Assembly: GCA_009786175.1 (NCBI GenBank)
Contig: WQTQ01000153.1
Location: 1 to 11,061, forward strand
DNA: 11,061 nucleotides
DNA from: Bacillota bacterium
GTDB lineage: Bacteria > Bacillota_A > Clostridia > Lachnospirales > WQUN01
Reading direction: 5' to 3'
Shown in pieces: positions 1-5,443 of this stretch. Each line of letters begins with the position of its first letter. Position 1 is the first letter of the stretch. Under the pieces are notes generated by a model that made no database searches, had not been told where the DNA came from, and saw only the letters and a program-made list of their open reading frames with translations. The position numbers and the translations under genes are program-made.

Positions 1-2
1 TA

Positions 3-407
3 ATTGAAAACGATCGGCTAATTATCCTTCTTACGGATAGGTTCACGGCATCTGCCGGAGACGCTTTTGCAGATTTAATGCTTAACATGGAAAACACATT
101 AATCATCGGACAGAATACGGCGGGGATACTTCTTACATGTATGATGTATACAAGATTATCATTATGGCGCAGCGGTGTACCCTTTGGTTTTGGCGCGACA
201 ATCCACATCCACCCGGAAGGTCACTTGCCAGAAGGCATTGGCATCGCCCCGGATTTATGGGTTAACGGGGACGCACTGACTGCAGCCCTTGCGCTGCTTG
301 GTGTGTATATAGATGGTGACAATTATACAATGGTTTTTTTGGGCATGACACTTTTTTTCCTTTTTATTTTGAGCTTAATATTAATTATAACAAGGAGGCA
401 GCAGACA
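3..407 (+). CDS. S41-family peptidase, C-terminal part (5' cut by window; no stop before next domain)
   Basis: This is the C-terminal part of a serine peptidase of family S41 (tail-specific/tricorn/IRBP-like). The frame is open from base 3. The visible sequence has the core motif LTDRFTASAGDAF, whose Ser codon at 51-53 is the expected nucleophile, then the strand IIGQNTAG and the family-typical end EGIGIAPDLWV followed by a short ALTAALALL helix. The site of the general-base lysine of C-terminal processing proteases (TFGK) reads TAGI here. That fits the Ser-His tricorn/IRBP-like branch better; the histidine would lie outside the window. After the domain ends near 320 comes a hydrophobic stretch (about 333-390, FLGMTLFFLFILSLILII) followed by two arginines, a plausible membrane helix. 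No stop codon occurs before the oxidoreductase ATG at 408, so the frame is continuous to 1454. Two T7 runs at 334-340 and 352-358 make a frameshift or assembly error possible. Family call is firm; the natural 3' end is not. Confidence 0.75.
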
Positions 408-1454
408 ATGAACGTTGCAATTTTAGGAATGGGCAGAAGCGGCAGGGATATCCACGGGGCTTACCTGCTAACCGCAACAGACAAATACAAAATAGTCTAT
501 GTGGTAGACCCGGTGCCGGAACGTAGGGCAAGGGCAGAAGAAGAGTACGGCTGCCAAACCTTTGCCGACTACAAAGAACTTATAGGCAAAAAGGACATCG
601 ACCTTGTAATTAACGCTACGCCAAGTCATTTGCATTATCCGATTACAATGGATTTACTGGCCAACGGCTTTAACGTACTGTGCGAAAAGCCCCTGGCCCA
701 CACCGCCGCTCAGGTGGACGAGTTAATTGCCCGGGCCAAAGAAAGCGGTAAAATGCTGGCTGTTTTCCATCAGTCACGTTTCGCGCCTTATTTCCGGCAG
801 GTTAACAAGGTGCTGGAATCCGGCGTACTGGGGCGCGTTATCCAGGTAAGCATCCATTTTAGCGGATACGCCCGCAGATGGGATTGGCAGTGCTGTAAAG
901 AATTCGGCGGCGGCAACCTGTACAACACAGGGCCCCATCCGGTAGACCAGGCCCTGCAATTACTCAATTACGAAGGCGACCCCAATGTTGTGTGCTACAT
1001 GGACAGGGTCAATACATTCGGCGATGCGGAAGACTATGTAAAATTGCTGATAACCGCGCCAAACAGGCCGGTTATCGACGTAGAAGTTTCTTCCTGCAAC
1101 GCATACCCGGGCTTTACGTACAACATAATGGGCTCTGCGGGCGGGTTAAAAGGCAGTGTAAAAGAAATGCAGTGGCGTTGGTTTGTACCCGAAGAAGCAC
1201 CAATGCAAGAGCTTGTCAAAGGGCCGCTGCACGACGGTAATTGGTATCCAAGGTACTGCAGCGAACCGCTAAAATGGCATGAGGATAAATGGGAAGTTGA
1301 AGATGACGGTATTTTCACCCTTGGCACGGAACGGTTGTACGACAGTGTTTACGATCATTTGAAAGACGGCACACCGCTGGTGGTTACACCGGAACAAGTG
1401 CGCCAAATGACATGGGTAATGGAAGAAAGCCACAAACAAAACCCGTTGGATTAA
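408..1454 (+). CDS. Gfo/Idh/MocA-family NAD(P)-dependent oxidoreductase
   Basis: This is a cytoplasmic dehydrogenase-type protein of 348 aa, the usual family length. Family members oxidise or reduce sugars, inositols and related polyols with NAD(P); the substrate here is unknown. The N-terminal Rossmann fold shows GMGRSG at residues 7-12 and the acidic residue D34 after the second strand (YVVDP), which suggests a preference for NAD. The signature EKP is at 93-95, with K94 as the expected catalytic lysine. The C-terminal domain carries GGGNLYNTGPHPVDQAL (about 167-183), with H177 and D180 in the family's catalytic positions. I chose the ATG at 408 because a strong Shine-Dalgarno, AAGGAGG at 392-398, lies 9 bases upstream and because translation from there starts exactly at a Rossmann strand (MNVAILGMG). 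The same frame is open upstream into the S41 peptidase, so a fused product is also possible. The next oxidoreductase follows after 12 bases. Confidence 0.9.
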   Translation: MNVAILGMGRSGRDIHGAYLLTATDKYKIVYVVDPVPERRARAEEEYGCQTFADYKELIGKKDIDLVINATPSHLHYPITMDLLANGFNVLCEKPLAHTAAQVDELIARAKESGKMLAVFHQSRFAPYFRQVNKVLESGVLGRVIQVSIHFSGYARRWDWQCCKEFGGGNLYNTGPHPVDQALQLLNYEGDPNVVCYMDRVNTFGDAEDYVKLLITAPNRPVIDVEVSSCNAYPGFTYNIMGSAGGLKGSVKEMQWRWFVPEEAPMQELVKGPLHDGNWYPRYCSEPLKWHEDKWEVEDDGIFTLGTERLYDSVYDHLKDGTPLVVTPEQVRQMTWVMEESHKQNPLD

Positions 1455-1466
1455 CCGGAGGTTGAC

Positions 1467-2348
1467 ATGTACAGAATTGGAATAATAGGCACAGAAAACA
1501 GCCATGCGATGGCGTTTTCTAAAATTATAAACCTGCCCTGCCCTATAACGGGCAAGGTTCCATACCCCGACGCAAAAGTTGTGGGCGTGTACGGCCCGGA
1601 TAAAGATACGGCCCAAGCAATTGTAAATGAAGCGGGCGCGGAATTTGTAGCCCAAAGCCCGGAAGATTTCCACGGAAAAGTGGACGCGATGCTAATTACA
1701 AACCGCAAGGGCTCACTGCACGCTAAGTACGCCCTGCCCTTTATCGAAAAAGGCATGCCCATGTTTATCGACAAGCCTTTTACGTCAAGCATTGCAGAAG
1801 CAGAAATGCTGGTTGCGGCGGCAAAGAAAAGCGGCTCTAAGCTAAGCGGCGGCTCCGGCTGTAAGCTGGCCTACGACGTGCTGATACTGCAAAATAATGT
1901 GCGCGGTCTTGTGGCCTCCGGCAGCATGATTAGCGCGTCCATAAATTTTGCTGCAGATGTGGCAAGTGAGTACGACGGGTTCTACTTTTACGCGCCGCAT
2001 TTAACGGAAATGGCACTAAAAATTTTTGGCCCGGATGTTAAAAGCGTTTTGACAACGGAGAAAAACGGCAGCAGACTTAGCATTTGGCGGTACGAGAAAT
2101 TTGACGTGTCGCTGCACTTCACAAAAGATGCGCCCGGTTCCGGCGCGGTTATTTACGCAAAAAGCGGCAACATTATGCGCAACATCGACATTTCTATGAT
2201 TTATCAGGAAGAAGTAAAGCAGTTTATCCACATGCTGCGTACCGGGGAAATGCCCGGCACGTATGAAGATTTGGTTCTGCCGGTGCGGTTAATTGCGGCG
2301 GTAGAAGAATCTGCAAAGACGGGAAAAGAAATTGAAATAAAACTGTAA
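1467..2348 (+). CDS. Divergent Gfo/Idh/MocA-family oxidoreductase
   Basis: This is a second, shorter (293 aa) oxidoreductase of the Gfo/Idh/MocA superfamily. It begins with a Rossmann strand MYRIGIIG, but the usual GxGxxG loop is replaced by GTENSH (residues 8-13), a variant I associate with a subfamily of uncharacterised Firmicutes proteins. The EKP motif appears as IDKP at 101-104, with K103 in the catalytic position. YAPHLTEMALKIFG (about 175-188) corresponds to the motif carrying the catalytic histidine, here H178. The start ATG has the ribosome site CCGGAGG at 1455-1461 with a 5-base spacer. The gene follows the first oxidoreductase by 12 bases and is closed by a terminator, so the two are almost surely co-transcribed. 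A shared catabolic or modification pathway for a sugar-like compound is inference. The altered nucleotide loop leaves cofactor binding open. Confidence 0.85.
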   Translation: MYRIGIIGTENSHAMAFSKIINLPCPITGKVPYPDAKVVGVYGPDKDTAQAIVNEAGAEFVAQSPEDFHGKVDAMLITNRKGSLHAKYALPFIEKGMPMFIDKPFTSSIAEAEMLVAAAKKSGSKLSGGSGCKLAYDVLILQNNVRGLVASGSMISASINFAADVASEYDGFYFYAPHLTEMALKIFGPDVKSVLTTEKNGSRLSIWRYEKFDVSLHFTKDAPGSGAVIYAKSGNIMRNIDISMIYQEEVKQFIHMLRTGEMPGTYEDLVLPVRLIAAVEESAKTGKEIEIKL

Positions 2349-2355
2349 TATTTTT

Positions 2356-2393
2356 GCCGCTTATGCTGTTTACATGGTATAAGCGGCTTTTTT
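2356..2393 (+). terminator. Rho-independent terminator after the oxidoreductase pair
   Basis: A perfect 9-bp stem pairs GCCGCTTAT (2356-2364) with ATAAGCGGC (2379-2387) and is followed directly by six T residues (2388-2393). It sits 8 bases after the stop codon of the second oxidoreductase, so it ends that transcription unit and separates it from the DUF4349 pair. Confidence 0.88.
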
Positions 2394-2453
2394 GCGGGGA
2401 ACTTGGAACATTTTCAAATTTCTTACGTTATACCATTTAAGGAGGTGACGCCA

Positions 2454-3233
2454 ATGCGTCTTATTACCGGATGTATGTTGGCAACATTTTTTTGCCTTGT
2501 GTTCGCGGTCCCTGTACTTGGGCAGGATGAACGCCCGCTAAGGCAGAATTATTCAATCAACATAGACGTGGAGTGCTTAGACATAGCCACAGACATTATC
2601 CGTGGGCTGCCCGGGTACAACTTGGATTCGTCCGTACATTTTGACCGGTGGCACCGCATAGCGGAATTCCGGCGCAGGGTAAGCACGGAAACGTTCCGCT
2701 ATGTGCAAGAAGTTTTGCGCAGCCTGGGGGAAGTTACATTTGAAACAGAAAATGCCGCCCATCTGGCCACGCAAATTGTAGATTTGGATGTAAGGATCGC
2801 CGTGTTAGACCAAGAATTAGAACGGCTAACCGCAATGATGGCCGCCAGCACTACCCTGGAAGTTCTGATTGCCGTCAACGACAGGCTAAGCATTGTTTCC
2901 TGGGACAGGGACAATTTAATTGGCCGCCGTAATGTATTGCAGGTAGAAAGCCAAGGCCCAATAGTTCACATCGTGCTAGTTGAAACATTGCCCGATGCCC
3001 TGCCCCCTGCCACTATAGGCTTTGGACGGCAGATTACTGACAGGTTTGGCAGCTCTGTTGCAAACACCCGCAGGGCCGCAGAAAATTTTGTGGTAGGTTT
3101 TGTACGGTTGGCACTGCCCCTGGTTATTTGGGTCGTGATTTTATCCGCTGCCGGGTTTGCGGCATGGCGGTTACATGGCCGAAAGGTATGGGCAAAAAGG
3201 AATACAAATAAACCAAAGGAGGCAACGGAATGA
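2454..3233 (+). CDS. Secreted, membrane-anchored DUF4349-like protein (degenerate paralogue of the next gene)
   Basis: This is a protein of 259 aa with no known function. Residues 1-23 form a Sec-type signal peptide (hydrophobic core ending VPVLG before QDE). It has no lipobox, unlike its neighbour. The middle (about 75-185) is helical and charged and lines up with the DUF4349 domain of the next gene: a VSTETFRYVQEVLRSLGEV segment matches VPSAAFDDVLAQIESLADV there, followed by a coiled-coil-like part and a final strand ending IVHIVLVE. A membrane helix (about 216-238) and a basic tail close the protein, so the bulk would be outside the cell. I chose ATG 2454 for its near-perfect ribosome site AAGGAGGTGA (about 2439-2448). 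A longer TTG start at 2403 lacks such a site and would bury the signal peptide. The stop overlaps the next start (ATGA), so the two proteins are likely made in linked amounts. A promoter may lie in 2403-2434 (TTGGAA, 19 bases, TTATAC), but it is weak. Confidence 0.72.
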   Translation: MRLITGCMLATFFCLVFAVPVLGQDERPLRQNYSINIDVECLDIATDIIRGLPGYNLDSSVHFDRWHRIAEFRRRVSTETFRYVQEVLRSLGEVTFETENAAHLATQIVDLDVRIAVLDQELERLTAMMAASTTLEVLIAVNDRLSIVSWDRDNLIGRRNVLQVESQGPIVHIVLVETLPDALPPATIGFGRQITDRFGSSVANTRRAAENFVVGFVRLALPLVIWVVILSAAGFAAWRLHGRKVWAKRNTNKPKEATE

Positions 3234-4216
3234 GAAAATATATTTTGACGCTAATGATTCTGCTAATGATTATGACAATTGCGGCCTGCGGCAGAGGCGG
3301 CGTTGACGGTGACTGGCCTGCGGCAAACGAAGCCTCTCCTTTGATGGCAACACAGCGGCAAGCGTTGAGAGCCTATTCTGTAACAGCAGATGCATCTCCG
3401 CCCACTGCACCTGCGCCTCCACCGGGTGCCTCACCCGCATCGGATGTGCCTCATTTCTACGGTGTCGCAACCGGCAGTTTAATTATTGAATATCATGAAA
3501 CACACATCGAGCGGGCTGAACGCGCCCGTCACATTATCCAAACCGCCAGCACAGAACTTGAAACGGAATATTTCGACGAAGTTGTAGCCGAACTGCGGCA
3601 ATTAGCCCCCGCGTCCGGCGGGTACATTGAGTCGGAACAGATTTCCGGTCGTAGGTGGCGGGTTCTTCACATGACATTGCGCGTACCAAGTGCTGCATTT
3701 GATGATGTGCTTGCGCAAATAGAAAGCCTTGCGGACGTGCGCCATTCTAACCGTCAGGCAGAAGACGTAACAGACCAGTTTTACGACACCGCCGCCAGGC
3801 TGGAAACCCGCCGCATAGAGGAAGAACGCTTGCTTGCCTTAATTCAAGATGCGGAAAACGTCCACGACTTGCTGGAACTTGAACGGCGGCTTAGCAATAC
3901 CCGCCTGCAAATAGAAACATACAACGCCAGGCTTACAAACCTTGCGGGGCGAATCGCCTACTCTACTATTACTGTTACATTGTTTGACATTGCGGAAGAA
4001 GAAATTGTGCCAATTGCCGGGCCAACCATGGGCGAGCGCATAGGCGGCGCGTTTGGGGATTCCGTAGATTCGGTTGTAAGAGGGTTTCAAAATTTTGTAA
4101 TTTTTATGGCAGGTATAATTATCCCGCTGGTATTTTGGGGCGTTATTGCCTTCATTGCGTATAAGCTGATAAGGCGGGTACGCAGAAAGCTTAAGAATAG
4201 CGTAATTCCAAGTTAA
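3230..4216 (+). CDS. DUF4349 domain-containing lipoprotein
   Basis: This is a 328-aa envelope lipoprotein of the DUF4349 family, whose molecular role is not established. The signal sequence ends in the lipobox IAAC with C20 as the lipidated residue. A Pro/Ala-rich linker follows (about 54-73). The DUF4349 domain spans about 80-255 with the recognisable pieces GGYIESEQISG, LRVPSAAFDDVLAQIE, EDVTDQFYDTAARLE and LLELERRLSNTRLQIE, and a closing strand AYSTITVTLFD. The long helical section probably forms a coiled-coil hairpin. A membrane helix (about 290-313) and a highly basic tail (RRVRRKLK) follow, so the protein may be held at both ends, with a cytoplasmic tail. The start ATG overlaps the upstream stop codon by the ATGA arrangement, and the ribosome site AAAGGAGG lies inside the upstream gene. 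Its pairing with a paralogue suggests a two-subunit envelope complex (inference). Confidence 0.86.
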   Translation: MRKYILTLMILLMIMTIAACGRGGVDGDWPAANEASPLMATQRQALRAYSVTADASPPTAPAPPPGASPASDVPHFYGVATGSLIIEYHETHIERAERARHIIQTASTELETEYFDEVVAELRQLAPASGGYIESEQISGRRWRVLHMTLRVPSAAFDDVLAQIESLADVRHSNRQAEDVTDQFYDTAARLETRRIEEERLLALIQDAENVHDLLELERRLSNTRLQIETYNARLTNLAGRIAYSTITVTLFDIAEEEIVPIAGPTMGERIGGAFGDSVDSVVRGFQNFVIFMAGIIIPLVFWGVIAFIAYKLIRRVRRKLKNSVIPS

Positions 4217-4226
4217 AGCGCGTTAG

Positions 4227-4275
4227 TACCCCCTGATATCATATTAGCAATATGATATCAGGGGGTAGTTTTTTT
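4227..4275 (+). terminator. Strong rho-independent terminator with a 19-bp perfect stem
   Basis: Bases 4227-4245 and 4249-4267 are perfect reverse complements (19 bp, starting TACCCCCTGATATC) around a 3-base loop AGC. Seven T residues (4269-4275) follow one base after the stem. It begins 10 bases after the DUF4349 stop codon. The T tract is only on the downstream side, so it acts on the forward strand. The stem is longer than most intrinsic terminators need. Confidence 0.9.
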
Positions 4276-4293
4276 AATCGCAGCTGGTATATA

Positions 4294-4313
4294 AAGCGCG
4301 CTTGCGCGCGCTT
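4294..4313. repeat. GC-alternating short inverted repeat
   Basis: AAGCGCGC (4294-4301) and GCGCGCTT (4306-4313) pair perfectly around TTGC. The alternating purine/pyrimidine GC tract is conspicuous beside the AT-rich flanks. No T tract follows, so it is not an obvious terminator. Function unknown. Confidence 0.5.
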
Positions 4314-4348
4314 CGTAAAGAGCAATTTTCTAGAACATAAAAAATATC

Positions 4349-4426
4349 CCTCACAGAGGCACAAAGGACACAGAGAGAACCATAGAATTTTTTATCTTCC
4401 TCTGTGAACTCCGTGCCTCTGTGAGG
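4349..4426. repeat. Imperfect inverted repeat of the dispersed CACAGAGGCAC type
   Basis: The left arm 4349-4375 (CCTCACAGAGGCAC, then AAAGGA, then CACAGAG) pairs with the right arm 4400-4426, the reverse complement with the same ends (CTCTGTG outermost inside, GTGCCTCTGTGAGG outside). Twenty-two of 27 positions match and 24 bases lie between the arms. From memory, sequences of this wording (CCTCTGTG..CCTCTGTG) recur in intergenic DNA of many unrelated bacteria and are often mis-annotated as small proteins containing SLCVLCASV-like strings. The reverse strand here encodes just such a string in a spurious 60-aa frame. It is non-coding. Whether it is a mobile miniature element, a processed RNA or a protein-binding site cannot be told from one copy. 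Confidence 0.7.
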
Positions 4427-4458
4427 AACTGAACTTATCACGATTTTTTCTTTCACAC

Positions 4459-4487
4459 TTGCGGCTAATCAATTACTTGTCTATAAT
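4459..4487 (+). promoter_or_regulatory. Sigma-A-type promoter for the transporter–dnaX–ybaB–recR unit
   Basis: TTGCGG at 4459-4464, an exact 17-base spacer, and a consensus TATAAT at 4482-4487. The -35 box matches TTGACA at three of six positions and the -10 box is perfect. Transcription would start near 4494, downstream of the previous terminator and upstream of the transporter start. No other comparable promoter is evident before dnaX. Confidence 0.6.
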
Positions 4488-4530
4488 AGATATCCGGGAG
4501 TCTTTTCCTAAAAATATTATCAGAAATCAG

Positions 4531-5427
4531 GTGCGCGCATTGTATAGTAAATCCGGTCTACACCTAAGACGGTTAATTATTACCGCCGTATTTTTGGCAA
4601 TATATTTAATCATCCGCCAGTTTTTTTCGTTTTACATACCGCTATTTGGTGAAACAGGTATGCGTGTAGGGGTTGCAAGAATATTTTCTTTATTGCCCAC
4701 GTTTTTGTTTGGCCCTATTTGGGGGGCCGTCGCTACCGGCACCGCCGATGTTTTAGGGCACTTCTTGCGGCCAATGGGTGCGTACTTACCGTTTATGACC
4801 ATTACCGCTGCAGGCCGAGGTTTTTTTTGCGGCATGCTGTGGCTTTTATTGCGTAACCGTGACGCGGGTAAAATCCGGATAGTTGTGCTGGGTTTGGCGT
4901 TTATTCTGGCTGCTTTTGGTGTTGCCAATGGTCTTATGCTTAGGGCAGACGGCGTTACACCAAATTTTTACAGCGATATGGCCGGTGTAGAAATTGACAC
5001 ATCCGGCATGTTTTTCATATCCGAATGGGTTGTAATACGTTCCCAAGGTGTTTCAAACCCTGCCGCCATGCTTTCTGAAACTATAACTACTGTTACCTGG
5101 GGGCTTGTTGGCGTAGGCGGTTTTGGGCTTGTGCTTCTTGCAATAGATTCATTTTTGTCTGCAAAACTAAAGGTAGATTACAAAGAATATGCCAGCATTA
5201 TGCCGCTACTTATCGCTATGCTGGTTAGCGCGTGGCTGGAAAATTCGTTAAACACAATTATTCTGCGGGAAACAATTGTTCCGTCATGGAAGCTGCTGCC
5301 CTTTGTTGTAGTTTGGCTGCCGCGTATTATTGTGGCAACCATTTCCGCAATGCTTCATTCATATTTTATTGCATTTTTACTGGGTGTAATAAAAAAACAA
5401 AAATCATTGGCAATGTATTTGAAATAG
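4531..5427 (+). CDS. ECF transporter S component, FolT-like, with an extra extracytoplasmic insertion
   Basis: This is an integral membrane protein resembling the substrate-binding S subunit of energy-coupling-factor vitamin importers, nearest in feel to the folate type. The N-terminal part (about 10-105) has the family pattern: a first helix LIITAVFLAIYLIIRQFF, then RVGVARIFSLLPTFLFGPIWGA and the ATGTADVLGHFLRPMGAYLP loop. The C-terminal part carries LENSLNTIILRE (about 236-247) and LPRIIVATI (about 263-272), like the LNT...LPRI end of FolT. Between them lie further helices and a polar stretch of about 45 residues (138-183), making the protein about 300 aa instead of the usual 170-200. The open frame begins with a TTG at 4459, but that codon is the -35 box of the likely promoter and lacks a ribosome site. 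GTG 4531 or TTG 4540 (AGGTG at 4529-4533, 6-base spacer) fit better. Substrate is uncertain. No EcfA or EcfT genes are nearby, as is common for group II ECF systems. Confidence 0.68.
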   Translation: MRALYSKSGLHLRRLIITAVFLAIYLIIRQFFSFYIPLFGETGMRVGVARIFSLLPTFLFGPIWGAVATGTADVLGHFLRPMGAYLPFMTITAAGRGFFCGMLWLLLRNRDAGKIRIVVLGLAFILAAFGVANGLMLRADGVTPNFYSDMAGVEIDTSGMFFISEWVVIRSQGVSNPAAMLSETITTVTWGLVGVGGFGLVLLAIDSFLSAKLKVDYKEYASIMPLLIAMLVSAWLENSLNTIILRETIVPSWKLLPFVVVWLPRIIVATISAMLHSYFIAFLLGVIKKQKSLAMYLK

Positions 5428-5443
5428 AAGGAGTGTGTCTGCC

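Noticed and set aside
774..1673. Long reverse-strand and alternate-frame open frames over the oxidoreductases
   Set aside because: They lie wholly over well-supported genes, lack ribosome sites and resemble no family.
2403..2453. TTG start at 2403 for the first DUF4349-like gene
   Set aside because: ATG 2454 has a near-perfect ribosome site and places the signal peptide at the N-terminus.
4274..4456. Reverse-strand 60-aa open frame over the inverted repeat
   Set aside because: It runs through both repeat arms, has no ribosome site, and its translation is the type produced by this non-coding repeat in many genomes.
4459..4530. TTG start at 4459 for the transporter
   Set aside because: It coincides with a likely -35 box, has no ribosome site, and adds a polar leader of 24 residues not expected for this family.
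5435..5443. GTG start for dnaX
   Set aside because: Only one base separates it from the ribosome site; ATG 5444 is better spaced and gives the usual DnaX N-terminus.
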